From: Pedobacter sp. R20-19
Lineage (GTDB): Bacteria; Bacteroidota; Bacteroidia; Sphingobacteriales; Sphingobacteriaceae
Reading direction: 5' to 3'
DNA length: 64,000 bases
NCBI RefSeq assembly: GCF_000708265.2
Contig: NZ_JCKI01000001.1
Span: 744,001 to 808,000, forward strand
Below the pieces are notes generated by a model that saw only the letters and a list, made by a program, of their open reading frames with translations, did no database searches and was not told the DNA's origin. Each line of letters opens with the position of its first letter. The first letter of the stretch is position 1. Shown here one piece after another: positions 44,423-52,910 of this stretch. A program made the translations under genes and the position numbers.

Positions 44423-44444
44423 CTGTATTAGTTAAATAGTACAC
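44423..44444. promoter_or_regulatory. Candidate operator for the YtrA-type regulator
   Basis: CTGTATTAGTT (44423-44433) and AAATAGTACAC (44434-44444) form an imperfect palindrome matching at 8 of 11 positions with core TGTAnTA/TAnTACA. It lies 5 bp before the ATG of the ABC operon, a place suited for autoregulation. The GntR link is inference. Confidence 0.45.
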
Positions 44445-44680
44445 TAATGTATGATTGATTTTTGATATCTCCAAATCTTTTATTTTTTCACCCTCAAATT
44501 TTATAACATGTTTGTAAAATGTGGGCTAACACCCTTTTATGTTAAAACATGATCGGGGTGGAGATTGTATCTTTATGTGTAGTCTGATCAATAATTTATA
44601 CTAAAGAAAGCTTTTTATTAATCAGAGGTTTTGAACTATTATAGAACAGTTACGCAATTAATAAATGAAAAAATACGATA

Positions 44681-45670
44681 ATGGAATATAGAAAAATAGG
44701 AAATTCAGACTTAGAACTTTCAGTAATTACCTTTGGTGCATGGGCTGCAGGTGGCTGGATGTGGGGAAGTACAGACCGGAATGATGCGATAAATGCCATT
44801 AAGGCCTCTTATGATTTAGGCGTAACATCTATTGATACTGCTCCAATTTATGGTCAGGGAGATAGTGAACAGATTGTTGGCGATGCCATTAAGGACATCT
44901 CCAGAGACAAGCTTCAGATTGTAACTAAATTTGGCATGCGCTGGGATTTAGCTAAAGGCGATTTTGGTTTTAAAAGTAAGAACAACGATGGTAAAGACAT
45001 CGATATTTATAAATACGCTGGTAAAGAAAGTGTAATTTATGAATGCGAACAATCGTTAAAACGCTTGGGGACTGATTATATTGATTTGTACCAGATCCAC
45101 TGGCCAGATATTACCACACCCATTAGCGAGACTTTTGAAGCAGTAAGCAGACTTATTGAGCAAGGAAAGGTACGTTATGCCGGTGTTTGCAATTATAATG
45201 CAGCACAGTTGGCAGAGGCCGATCAAACTTTAGAAATTATATCCAACCAGATTCCATTTAGCATGATTAACCGTGGGGTAGAAGATGAAACGGTTCCTTA
45301 CTGCATTGAAAAGAACAAATCTGTTTTGGCTTATAGTCCGATGGAACGTGGTTTGCTTACCGGAAAGATCACACCTGATTATCAGTTTGAAGAAGGCGAC
45401 CACCGGAAAGATGTTAAATTTTTTACACCTGAGAATATTGAAAAGACAAACGCCTTTTTAGCTAAAATTAAGCCTTTGGCCGATGAAAAAAATGCTTCGC
45501 TTTCTCAGTTGGTTTTAAGGTGGACGGTAGAACGCCCTGGGATAACCATTGCATTGGTAGGTGCCAGAAATGCTAAACAATCCGTTCAAAATGCGGAAGC
45601 CATCAATGTAAAGTTGTCTGCTGATGAAATTGAGATGATCAATACAGAATTGAAGAACGCTGGTTTTTAA
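44681..45670 (+). CDS. Aldo/keto reductase
   Basis: 329 residues, TIM-barrel NADPH-dependent reductase. Active-site tetrad: Asp in SIDTAPIYGQGDSEQIVG, Tyr in the same block (IYG), Lys in LQIVTKFGMR and His in YQIHWPD. NADP-binding end block ITIALVGARNAKQ. This subgroup (MEYRKIGNSDLELSVITFG start) reduces aldehydes and sugars. Possibly transcribed with the next gene (64 bp gap) as a reductase pair; substrate not assignable. Confidence 0.93.
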   Translation: MEYRKIGNSDLELSVITFGAWAAGGWMWGSTDRNDAINAIKASYDLGVTSIDTAPIYGQGDSEQIVGDAIKDISRDKLQIVTKFGMRWDLAKGDFGFKSKNNDGKDIDIYKYAGKESVIYECEQSLKRLGTDYIDLYQIHWPDITTPISETFEAVSRLIEQGKVRYAGVCNYNAAQLAEADQTLEIISNQIPFSMINRGVEDETVPYCIEKNKSVLAYSPMERGLLTGKITPDYQFEEGDHRKDVKFFTPENIEKTNAFLAKIKPLADEKNASLSQLVLRWTVERPGITIALVGARNAKQSVQNAEAINVKLSADEIEMINTELKNAGF

Positions 45671-45734
45671 CTTAATCAACGCAAAGAATTGAAGCAAAAA
45701 TTTACAGTTCTTTGCGGCAAAATGTAACTTAGTT

Positions 45735-46817
45735 ATGTCAAAATTATTTTCTCCTTTAACTTTAAAGGATGTAACCTTAAAAAATAGAATTGTTATTTCC
45801 CCTATGTGCCAGTATTCGGCGGTGGATGGTTTTGCCAACGATTGGCATTTGGTGCACTTGGGAAGTCGTGCGGTAGGTGGTGCAGGTTTGATTATTCAGG
45901 AAGCCTCGGCTGTAACACCTGAAGGCAGAATTACACATGCTGATTTAGGAATCTGGAAAGATGATCATGTAGAAAAACTAAAACAAATTGTTTCTTTCAT
46001 TCATGAAAATGGTGCAATTGCCGGGATTCAACTGGCACATGCCGGCCGGAAAGCAAGCTGCGATTTGCCATGGAACGGTGGAGAACAACTTGCTGAAGGA
46101 GAAAACAGCTGGAAAACAGTAGGACCTTCTCCCATTCCTTTTAAACCTGACCAACAGACTATACCGCATGAATTGAGCATTCCTGAAATACAGGAAATTG
46201 TTTTTGCCTTTCGTGCTGCGGCAAAACGTGCACTTGATGCAGGCTACAAAGTTGTTGAAATTCATGCAGCACATGGTTACCTGTTGCATCAGTTTTTGAG
46301 TCCGTTAAGTAATCAGCGGACAGATGTATATGGTGGAAGTTTTGAAAACCGGATTCGTTTGGTTATTGATGTGGTAGAAGCAGTGCAATCTGTATGGCCG
46401 GATAATCTGCCTTTATTTGTTCGTATTTCTGCAACAGACTGGACCGAAAATGGTTGGGATGAGAATGACTCTGTTCAGTTATCTGCCGTTCTTAAAGATC
46501 GGGGTGTAGATTTAATCGATACCTCTTCTGGTGGCAATGTACCAGATGCTGTAATTCCTGCCGGACCAAATTATCAGGTGCCCTATGCTGATGAAATCAG
46601 AAAGAAAATCGGTATTTACACCGGTGCTGTGGGTGTAATTGTAGATGCCAATCAGGCAGAAGAAATTTTACAGGAAGGCAAAGCTGATTTAATTTTCATT
46701 GCCAGAGAATCGCTTCGTGATGCTTATTTTCCAACCCATGCTGCCCAGATTCTGGGTGATGATGTGGAATGGCCAAATCAATACGTGCGGGCCAAAAGAG
46801 AAACTTTTAAAAAGTAA
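45735..46817 (+). CDS. NADH:flavin oxidoreductase, Old Yellow Enzyme family (YqjM/NamA-like)
   Basis: 360 residues, full FMN barrel. KNRIVISPMCQYSA with FMN-contacting residues and the YqjM-type Cys (MCQY), GAGLIIQEASAV, IQLAHAGRKASC, HAAHGYLLHQFLSPLSNQRT (substrate His pair and catalytic region) and YGGSFENRIRLV. C-terminal GVIVDANQAEEIL and LIFIARESL bind FMN phosphate. YqjM-type enzymes reduce enone and N-ethylmaleimide-like double bonds and help detoxify electrophiles. It pairs with the aldo/keto reductase upstream. Confidence 0.92.
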   Translation: MSKLFSPLTLKDVTLKNRIVISPMCQYSAVDGFANDWHLVHLGSRAVGGAGLIIQEASAVTPEGRITHADLGIWKDDHVEKLKQIVSFIHENGAIAGIQLAHAGRKASCDLPWNGGEQLAEGENSWKTVGPSPIPFKPDQQTIPHELSIPEIQEIVFAFRAAAKRALDAGYKVVEIHAAHGYLLHQFLSPLSNQRTDVYGGSFENRIRLVIDVVEAVQSVWPDNLPLFVRISATDWTENGWDENDSVQLSAVLKDRGVDLIDTSSGGNVPDAVIPAGPNYQVPYADEIRKKIGIYTGAVGVIVDANQAEEILQEGKADLIFIARESLRDAYFPTHAAQILGDDVEWPNQYVRAKRETFKK

Positions 46818-46839
46818 GTTTCACCTAAATCAAAAAATC

Positions 46840-46917
46840 GTCATTACCAGGTGGCTTTTTCAACCGCCGAAGCAATCTCACTTGCTGAATAGATTGCTCT
46901 GTGCCTCACAATAACGA
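46840..46917. repeat. Dispersed palindromic repeat, family 1 copy
   Basis: CGTCATTACC at the left, GAAGCAATCT (46870-46879) and AGATTGCTCT (46892-46901) at the centre, and CACAATAACG at the right, a diverged copy of the family-1 palindrome downstream of the OYE gene. Confidence 0.7.
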
Positions 46918-46934
46918 GCGTACATAAAAAAAAT

Positions 46935-46980
46935 AAAGCCGCAAACTCACCGAATTTAATCTGTGAATCTGCGGCTTTTT
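46935..46980. terminator. Bidirectional terminator hairpin
   Basis: AAAGCCGCA (46935-46943) pairs with TGCGGCTTT (46970-46978), with T-run after the stem on the plus strand and a long T-run on the minus strand. It sits between the OYE gene and the convergent TonB receptor gene. Confidence 0.8.
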
Positions 46981-46995
46981 TAATCCTTAAATGAT

Positions 46996-49314
46996 TTATT
47001 TTACTAGCGTAAATGGTACATACAAACCGAAAGTGATATTTCTTCCTGTATTGTAAACACCTAAACTTGGATTTTCAGAACTCAAACGTCCTGGTTTATA
47101 CCTGCTTAAAGCATCATAATATTTCTGATCCAGCAGGTTATTAGCTGATACAGAAAGCTTAACCGGTTGGTTCCCTAATTTAAAGGTTGCACCAATACCT
47201 GCATTTAACAAAGTATAGCCACTGGTTGGTGTTTCAAAAGTGTCATCCACACGATTTTGTTTAAAGGCAGAGTTGATCCCAACAAAAAGATAAGCATCAT
47301 TAGTGCCTTTGAATTTAGGCTCAAAACGAAGTTCATTTCTCAATGTTCCGGCAGGGATAAAAGCCAAAGGCCTGTCTAAAGTGTTATTATGTGCATGAAC
47401 ATAGCCAAAAGTATTTTCAAAGTGAATAAAAGGAACCGGGTGAATGGTTAAGCTAGCTTCTGCACCATATAAATTGGCATTTACCTGGCCATAACGATAA
47501 ACAGGATATTCTCTTCCTTCAGCCATGGTGGTTTCACCATTATTAGAAGCATAAATAAAATTGTGAATATAGTTGTTGTAAACGCTGGCACTTGCACTAA
47601 TAATTTTGCCCTCATACTCCAGGGCGGCATCTACCTGATAACTGCGTTCTGGGCTCAGGTTTGGATTTCCAATTTCGTAACGGAAGGTTCCTTCATGCAC
47701 GCCATTAGAGGCCAGTTCTGCTGGGTTTGGCGCACGGAATGCAGAACCTGCATTGGCTTTGAAATTTAATTCATCGTTAAACTGATGGGTAAAACCTAAA
47801 GCACCACTCACATTCGAGAATTTATTCTGGAATGCGGCAAATTGCTGTTCTCCATCTACAAATAACTCTTTGCCATTGTTTTTACGGTAATCATAACGGG
47901 CACCAATGCTAAACGTGTTGGTTTCCCAGTTCTTCTTCGCATACGCAAATACGCCTAAACCATAAGTGTTATAATCAGGAATTAAAAACTCATCATCTGC
48001 TTTATTCTGGCTATGTCCGGCATCAGCACTTAAACCAAAAACAGGCTGCCATCCATTGGTTTCGTGGATATAGTATTTTAAATCAGCATTGTAAGTTTTC
48101 AGGTCGAAAAATAAAGAAGGACTTGGTCCGTCTTCCAATTCGCGACGTTGATTTTGTTGATAACCAAAATCTGCCTTTAAATTACCATTACCAAGAATAA
48201 AGTTGTTGTTCAGCGCAATTTTAAAATGCCTGATGTCCTGACGGGGATAATCTAAGCTGCGGCTCTTGAAATCTGAATTTAAGAACGGATCTCCATTTTC
48301 TTTTACGAAGTTTCCATTGGCATCCAGGGTAGGATCATAAAAACCAATGTTATTGTGGAAATTAGAAACGTTTAGATGAGAATATCCCCAGCTTTTATTC
48401 AGTCCAACCATACCACTAAAATCAGTTTCATTGTATCCTGAATTGGGAAAGTATCCGGTTGGGGTTTTAAAAGAATATGCATTTTTGTATGTACCACGAG
48501 CTCTCCAAACAAAGCCATTTTCATTCCCTGTTAACATCAAAGAATTTGCTGTTAAACCATTGTTGGTAGAATAATTGCTGATCAATTCGCCTTTTACCTG
48601 GCCTTCTGGTGCCGTACTTGGTTCTAGTAAATTAATAACACCACCTAATGCGTCTGATCCATACATTAATGAGGCTGCGCCACGCAAAACCTCCACCCGG
48701 TCTGATTTAAACTGATCGATTTCAATGCCGTGTTCATCTCCCCATTGCTGGCCTTGTTGTTTAATCCCATCATCTAAAGTAACGATGCGGTTATAACCTA
48801 AACCCCTGATCACTGGTTTTGAAATGGATGGTCCGGTAGTAATTTGTGATACACCGGGGATTCTTGTTAAGGCATCAATCAGGTTAGTAGAAGGGGCCAG
48901 CAATTGCTCTTTATCCATTACTGCAGATGATGCACTGTTTCTTTTACTGGTACTGCTAATGATACTGCCCGTAATTACAATCTCTTTGGTTTCTATTGCT
49001 GTAGGTTGCAAAGCGAAAGTTAAATTAGATGGTGCGGCAAAGTTTACTACTTGGGTAGCTGTTTTGTAACCTATAAAATGAACTTCTACTAAATAACTTC
49101 CTTTTGCAGGCAGGTTATTTAAGGTAAATTCTCCTTCTGTATTGGTAACTGCAGTTACTTTTAAATCGGGGATATAAATGGTTGCACCAGGTAGCGGCTG
49201 GTTGCTGCTGGCATCCGTTACTTTTCCGGTAATGTCCTTTAAAGTGGCAGCGAAAACTGTACTGCTGAATATGGTATATAGAATCACTAAGCCGATAAGC
49301 TGTAATTTTTTCAT
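46996..49314 (-). CDS. TonB-dependent outer-membrane receptor (metal-type, ZnuD-like plug)
   Basis: 772 residues. Signal peptide (ending VFAA), carboxypeptidase-regulatory-like domain (about 25-108), plug (about 110-235) with ALTRIPGVSQITTGPSISKP, VIRGLGYNRIVTLDDGIKQQ then GQQWGDEHGIEID, and DRVEVLRGAASLMYGSDALG, then a 22-strand barrel ending NTGRNITFGLYVPF. The RGLGYNRI / QWGDEHGIEID pattern is that of receptors often linked to zinc or other metals. The small His/Cys-rich gene follows upstream (minus strand, 163 bp away), supporting metal traffic. No SusD partner. Substrate inferred, not shown. Confidence 0.85.
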   Translation of the reverse strand: MKKLQLIGLVILYTIFSSTVFAATLKDITGKVTDASSNQPLPGATIYIPDLKVTAVTNTEGEFTLNNLPAKGSYLVEVHFIGYKTATQVVNFAAPSNLTFALQPTAIETKEIVITGSIISSTSKRNSASSAVMDKEQLLAPSTNLIDALTRIPGVSQITTGPSISKPVIRGLGYNRIVTLDDGIKQQGQQWGDEHGIEIDQFKSDRVEVLRGAASLMYGSDALGGVINLLEPSTAPEGQVKGELISNYSTNNGLTANSLMLTGNENGFVWRARGTYKNAYSFKTPTGYFPNSGYNETDFSGMVGLNKSWGYSHLNVSNFHNNIGFYDPTLDANGNFVKENGDPFLNSDFKSRSLDYPRQDIRHFKIALNNNFILGNGNLKADFGYQQNQRRELEDGPSPSLFFDLKTYNADLKYYIHETNGWQPVFGLSADAGHSQNKADDEFLIPDYNTYGLGVFAYAKKNWETNTFSIGARYDYRKNNGKELFVDGEQQFAAFQNKFSNVSGALGFTHQFNDELNFKANAGSAFRAPNPAELASNGVHEGTFRYEIGNPNLSPERSYQVDAALEYEGKIISASASVYNNYIHNFIYASNNGETTMAEGREYPVYRYGQVNANLYGAEASLTIHPVPFIHFENTFGYVHAHNNTLDRPLAFIPAGTLRNELRFEPKFKGTNDAYLFVGINSAFKQNRVDDTFETPTSGYTLLNAGIGATFKLGNQPVKLSVSANNLLDQKYYDALSRYKPGRLSSENPSLGVYNTGRNITFGLYVPFTLVK

Positions 49315-49477
49315 TGTTTTGTTTTTAATAAAATATCATGAATAGCCACTGAAATATTTAATCAGGGTTAATTCAAAACGACTTTAATTCGTGAAAAATA
49401 GAAATAACGGGTTCAAAGCCTAAAAAGCTTTGCTCAGGTATTAAATAGAAATGTAGGTGTAAATACCTTTCAGGAAG

Positions 49478-49810
49478 TTAAGCCGAAGGAGGGCCGCGTA
49501 AGCAGGTGCCGAGTAATTGGGTGTAGGAACTTTTTAGTACAGGCTCTTTTCTGCTAAAAATGGTTGCTGAAAGAAAAATGCGGTAAACCTGATGGATCTG
49601 TACATAATCCTTTTCAAAACTTGCATTACAAATTAAACAAGTATCGCCATGTGCCTGAACATGGGTAAGGTGATGGCAGTTAACTTCTTTCTTAGGGATT
49701 GGAATTTCCTGGTGATGATGTAAAACACTCCAGGGCGTTAAGGCAATAGCAAAAGTAAACAGCATAAATGCTGAGAAATACTTTCTAATATTTTGCTGAT
49801 GCTTTTTCAA
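49478..49810 (-). CDS. Small His/Cys-rich envelope protein next to TonB receptor
   Basis: 110 residues. Begins at a TTG, with a perfect -7 box 5 nt before it; the next start (ATG, residue 17) would delete the charged N-terminus but still leave the hydrophobic segment. One N-terminal signal or anchor (about 12-29) is followed by SVLHHHQEIPIP, VNCHHLTHVQAHGDTCLICN, a cluster of His and Cys suggesting metal binding, and an unusual C-terminal end LRGPPSA, recalling the RAPP-type ends of DUF2946 proteins. It lies upstream of the ZnuD-like receptor on the same strand, so a metal role is plausible. No confirmed family. Confidence 0.6.
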   Translation of the reverse strand: MKKHQQNIRKYFSAFMLFTFAIALTPWSVLHHHQEIPIPKKEVNCHHLTHVQAHGDTCLICNASFEKDYVQIHQVYRIFLSATIFSRKEPVLKSSYTQLLGTCLRGPPSA

Positions 49811-49815
49811 TGGCT

Positions 49816-49823
49816 CAAAAGTA
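49816..49823 (-). promoter_or_regulatory. -7 box 5 nt before a TTG start (possible leaderless promoter)
   Basis: Minus strand TACTTTTG (exact TAnnTTTG) then AGCCA and TTG. The spacing equals that of rlmI and other genes here, which supports the TTG start. Confidence 0.5.
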
Positions 49824-49902
49824 ATAAATTATTGATCAAAACAATATATTTGGAAAGTAACATTGTATTTAAGGATTTATTGTGCTAATATTTGACTGAT
49901 TT

Positions 49903-50487
49903 ATGAATTTATACCTCAAATGGATTAAAAAAAACCTGGTCAATATTGGAATTTTGACCTTATTCCTGGTACTTCTTTTTGTTCCTGATGCAAAGGCTTT
50001 ATTAATCAGGGGATTAATGACAATTGGTTTTTATAAGCCAACTGTAGAAAATACAATTTTGCCTGCTACTAATCTTGAAGGTATTCAATTCAAAGACATC
50101 AGCGGGAAAACCATTGATCTGGGGGATTTAAAAGATAAAGTCATATTTATAAATTTTTGGGCAACCTGGTGCCCGCCATGTCGTGCGGAAATGCCCTCAC
50201 TCCATAAATTGTATGCCCAGTTTAAAAATGATAAAAACGTGGTTTTTATTTTTGTAGATGCGGATGATGACCTTAAAAAATCATCTAAATTTATGGCAGA
50301 TCGTCAGTATGAACTACCATTATATGCCTTTGCCAGTGAAATCCCGAAGCAGATTTTTGAAAGTGCCTTGCCCACGACCGTGATCTTTGATCGGCAAGGC
50401 AGATTATCTTTCAGGCATGAAGGAATTGCCAATTACAATGATCAAAAGTTTGTTGATTTCATAAATAAATTAAAGAACACAAAATAG
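49903..50487 (+). CDS. TlpA-like membrane-anchored thioredoxin
   Basis: 194 residues with one N-terminal membrane helix (about 13-28, LVNIGILTLFLVLLFVPD). Thioredoxin fold with the redox motif WATWCPPCRAEMP (Cys90, Cys93), preceded by GIQFKDISGKTIDLGDLKDK and followed by the cis-Pro block LPTTVIFDRQGRL. It probably reduces disulfides in the periplasm, as in cytochrome maturation or protein repair. No cytochrome genes are nearby, so the partner is unknown. Single-gene unit between the His-rich gene and the GNAT gene. Confidence 0.92.
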   Translation: MNLYLKWIKKNLVNIGILTLFLVLLFVPDAKALLIRGLMTIGFYKPTVENTILPATNLEGIQFKDISGKTIDLGDLKDKVIFINFWATWCPPCRAEMPSLHKLYAQFKNDKNVVFIFVDADDDLKKSSKFMADRQYELPLYAFASEIPKQIFESALPTTVIFDRQGRLSFRHEGIANYNDQKFVDFINKLKNTK

Positions 50488-50547
50488 CCTTATCACCATG
50501 AATTGTGCGCTATCAGGAATTTTGATACTGAGCAATATTTTTTTATA

Positions 50548-50571
50548 ATATATGTAGTTAGCTACATATAT
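50548..50571. promoter_or_regulatory. Perfect palindrome (MarR-type operator candidate) over a -7 box
   Basis: ATATATGTAG (50548-50557) and CTACATATAT (50562-50571) are exact reverse complements around TTAG. The right arm overlaps TATATTTG (50567-50574), an exact -7 box. A protein bound here would block this promoter. Confidence 0.75.
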
Positions 50572-50588
50572 TTGCGTTTTAATACTTG

Positions 50589-51095
50589 ATGATGCAAAAC
50601 GATTTTAAAATTGAAAGATTGGATAATCACTTCTGTGAAGCAATTATTGGGTTAATTCTACCTATTCAACAAATAGAATTTAAGGTAAATATTGATTTAG
50701 CTGGGCAACCTGACCTGTTGGATATTGAAAAACATTATGATGGTTCTGGCGGTGCTTTTTGGGGTGCTAAATGCAATGGCGAACTGGTTGGTACCATAGC
50801 CCTAATTGCTGCACCAGCACATCATTCAGGTACCATCAGGAAAATGTTTGTTAAAAAAGAATTTCGTGGAAGAGCATTAGGGATAGCACAAGCTTTATTG
50901 AAAACCCTTTTAACCTATTGTGAGGATAATAATTTGAATGATATATATTTAGGCACAAAGGATATACTACAAGCAGCCTGTCGCTTTTACGAACGTAACG
51001 GATTTAAACAAATAGCGATGGATCAATTACCTGTTCAATTCCCCCGGATGGCTGTTGACAATGTTTTTTATAGTGTGAATTTAAAATCTGTTTAA
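50589..51095 (+). CDS. GNAT family N-acetyltransferase
   Basis: 168 residues from the ATG at 50589 (another ATG follows directly; a TTG lies one codon upstream). GNAT fold with the acetyl-CoA-binding IRKMFVKKEFRGRALGIAQ (R-x-x-G-x-A at about 92-101), ALLKTLLTYCEDNNLNDIYL and RFYERNGFKQI at the C-terminus (the family's catalytic Tyr region). Overlaps the marR start by one base, so the two are translationally coupled. Substrate unknown. Regulation: palindrome over its promoter. Confidence 0.88.
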   Translation: MMQNDFKIERLDNHFCEAIIGLILPIQQIEFKVNIDLAGQPDLLDIEKHYDGSGGAFWGAKCNGELVGTIALIAAPAHHSGTIRKMFVKKEFRGRALGIAQALLKTLLTYCEDNNLNDIYLGTKDILQAACRFYERNGFKQIAMDQLPVQFPRMAVDNVFYSVNLKSV

Positions 51096-51577
51096 TGGAA
51101 CAAAATGTAATTGATGCTTCGGGTTTATTGGCTATCTCTACGCGCCTGCAACGACTTAGTGATCAGATCCGTAAAGATGGTTTGCTGATTTATAAAGCAT
51201 TCGGAATTGATTTTCAACCCAAATGGTTCCCGGTGTTATATACTTTGTATAAAAAATCGACCATGAGCGTAGTTTCCCTTTCTGATGAAATAGGTTATGC
51301 ACACCCTTCAACCATTAGTTTATTAAAGGAATTGGAGAAGGAAAAATTCATCCGGTCTAAAAAAGACAAAGTAGATACCCGTAAACGTTTGGTTGAGCTT
51401 ACAGAAAAGGGAACTACACTTCTGTCTACAATGGAGCCAGTTTGGGAGGTGATTATTAAAGCTACAGCAGAAATTACCAACACAGAAAATAATTTAATGA
51501 AAGCCATAAACGAAGTGGAATCAAGTCTGAAAGAAAAAAGTTTTCTACAAAGGGCAGAAGTTTATATCAAAAAATAA
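51095..51577 (+). CDS. MarR family transcriptional regulator
   Basis: 160 residues, winged-helix: helices H1-H2 (LLAISTRLQRLSDQIRKDGL), H3-H4 (VSLSDEIGYAHPSTISLLKE, recognition helix about 76-88), wing KDKVDTRKRLVELTEKG and a C-terminal dimerisation helix. Coupled to the GNAT gene by a TAATG overlap. MarR proteins bind short palindromes and typically repress their own operon; the perfect palindrome at 50548 is the best candidate. Confidence 0.92.
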   Translation: MEQNVIDASGLLAISTRLQRLSDQIRKDGLLIYKAFGIDFQPKWFPVLYTLYKKSTMSVVSLSDEIGYAHPSTISLLKELEKEKFIRSKKDKVDTRKRLVELTEKGTTLLSTMEPVWEVIIKATAEITNTENNLMKAINEVESSLKEKSFLQRAEVYIKK

Positions 51578-51635
51578 TTTGAATTTGGAATGGAAGAATG
51601 ATAGGGTGACGGAGAAGGTTAACCAATCATTTTAT

Positions 51636-51643
51636 TACTTTTG
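51636..51643 (+). promoter_or_regulatory. -7 box 5 nt before the NdpA-like start (possible leaderless promoter)
   Basis: TACTTTTG matches TAnnTTTG exactly, then TGGCC and ATG. Confidence 0.5.
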
Positions 51644-51648
51644 TGGCC

Positions 51649-52707
51649 ATGATTTCATTTTTCGAAGCTTCGCTTAAACAACTTTCCATTCACCATACCG
51701 GAAATAAACTGGTTGAAGAATATTACAAATTATCTGATGCCCCGCTCCATATCGATGATGAGGTTTTGAGTAACTTGTTAATGCAATACTTTCTTAAACC
51801 ATTTGAAAAAGTAAATGAGGTTTATCATTTTTTTCATCCTAATGATAACTTAAACCTAAATGAAGTTTATCACTTTGCACACGAAATTTTTGAGAATACC
51901 GAACTTTTTCATGAAGATTCTCAGCAACTGGCTAAATATTTATATGATGTAGCCAATCACCCAAAAATAAAATCGGGGGAATTGTACGTTGCCTACTTTG
52001 AGAAAGTGCAGATTGAGGGCGAACAATTGGATGTACTGGGAATTTTTAAATCAGAAACTAAAGACACCTACCTCAAAGTTTTTCCGAAAGATGATGGCTT
52101 CAATATGAGCTATGAACAAGATGCCATTAGCATTAATAAACTGGATAAAGGTTGCTTAATTTTCAATACCGAAAAAGAGTTAGGCTATAAAGTGGTAGTT
52201 CTGGATCAATCCAAAAGTAGCAATGAATCTGCTGTATATTGGAAAGATGAGTTTTTAAAGTTGAAGATTAGAAACGATAGTTATAACCAAACCAATAATG
52301 TTTTGGGGGTTTATAAAAACTTTGTCACGCAGAAACTGGATGATGATTATGAAATCAGCAAAGCAGATAAAATAGATTTACTAAACCGCTCGATGAAATA
52401 TTTCAAAGAAAAGGAAACTTTTGATATCGAGGAATTTGGAAACGAAGTGATTGGGAATGCGGAAGGAATTGAATCTTTTAAAAATTATAAAAAGAATTAC
52501 GAAGAAGAATTTGAATCTCCCATTGCGGATAATTTCGAGATTGCAGAATCAGCGGTGAAGAAACAAGCAAGGGCCTATAAAAGTGTACTTAAACTGGATA
52601 AAAACTTCCATATTTATATCCATGGCAATAAAGATATGATCGAAAAAGGTTACGATGATGATAAGTCGATGAACTTTTATAAGGTGTATTTTAGAGAAGA
52701 AGAGTAG
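51649..52707 (+). CDS. Nucleoid-associated protein (NdpA/YejK-like)
   Basis: 352 residues from the ATG at 51649 (a GTG lies 6 bp upstream). The opening MISFFEASLKQLSIHHTGNK, LYDVANHPKIKSGELYVAYF, EQDAISINKLDKGCLIFNTE and LNRSMKYFKEKETFDIEEF match the 37-kDa nucleoid-associated family of Bacteroidota. NdpA of E. coli binds the nucleoid and affects global chromosome organisation; I cannot say more for this homologue. Single-gene unit. Confidence 0.8.
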   Translation: MISFFEASLKQLSIHHTGNKLVEEYYKLSDAPLHIDDEVLSNLLMQYFLKPFEKVNEVYHFFHPNDNLNLNEVYHFAHEIFENTELFHEDSQQLAKYLYDVANHPKIKSGELYVAYFEKVQIEGEQLDVLGIFKSETKDTYLKVFPKDDGFNMSYEQDAISINKLDKGCLIFNTEKELGYKVVVLDQSKSSNESAVYWKDEFLKLKIRNDSYNQTNNVLGVYKNFVTQKLDDDYEISKADKIDLLNRSMKYFKEKETFDIEEFGNEVIGNAEGIESFKNYKKNYEEEFESPIADNFEIAESAVKKQARAYKSVLKLDKNFHIYIHGNKDMIEKGYDDDKSMNFYKVYFREEE

Positions 52708-52910
52708 TTTGGAGTCTTTAGTCGGGAGTCATTAGTTCGGAGTCTTGGGCAGAGATGAGTTGGTGTTGAGAGTTAAGGAGTTTGGAGTTTTGGGTGTGAA
52801 TAGACTAATGACTATAGACTTTAGACTAAGGATTCATTTGTGCAGAAGATTGTTTTTTCTATTCCCTCTAACCTACTCCTTAAACTTTCTAACCCAATAA
52901 CCTCTTCCAA
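52708..52910. repeat. Degenerate TTGGAGTC-type repeat block
   Basis: Between the NdpA-like and DUF58 genes: TTTGGAGTCTTTAGTCGGGA, GTCATTAGTTCGGAGTCTTG and later GAGTTTGGAGTTTTGGG and GACTAATGACTATAGACT recur with small changes. No gene. Same word type as at 19698 and, inverted, before rlmI. Confidence 0.55.
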
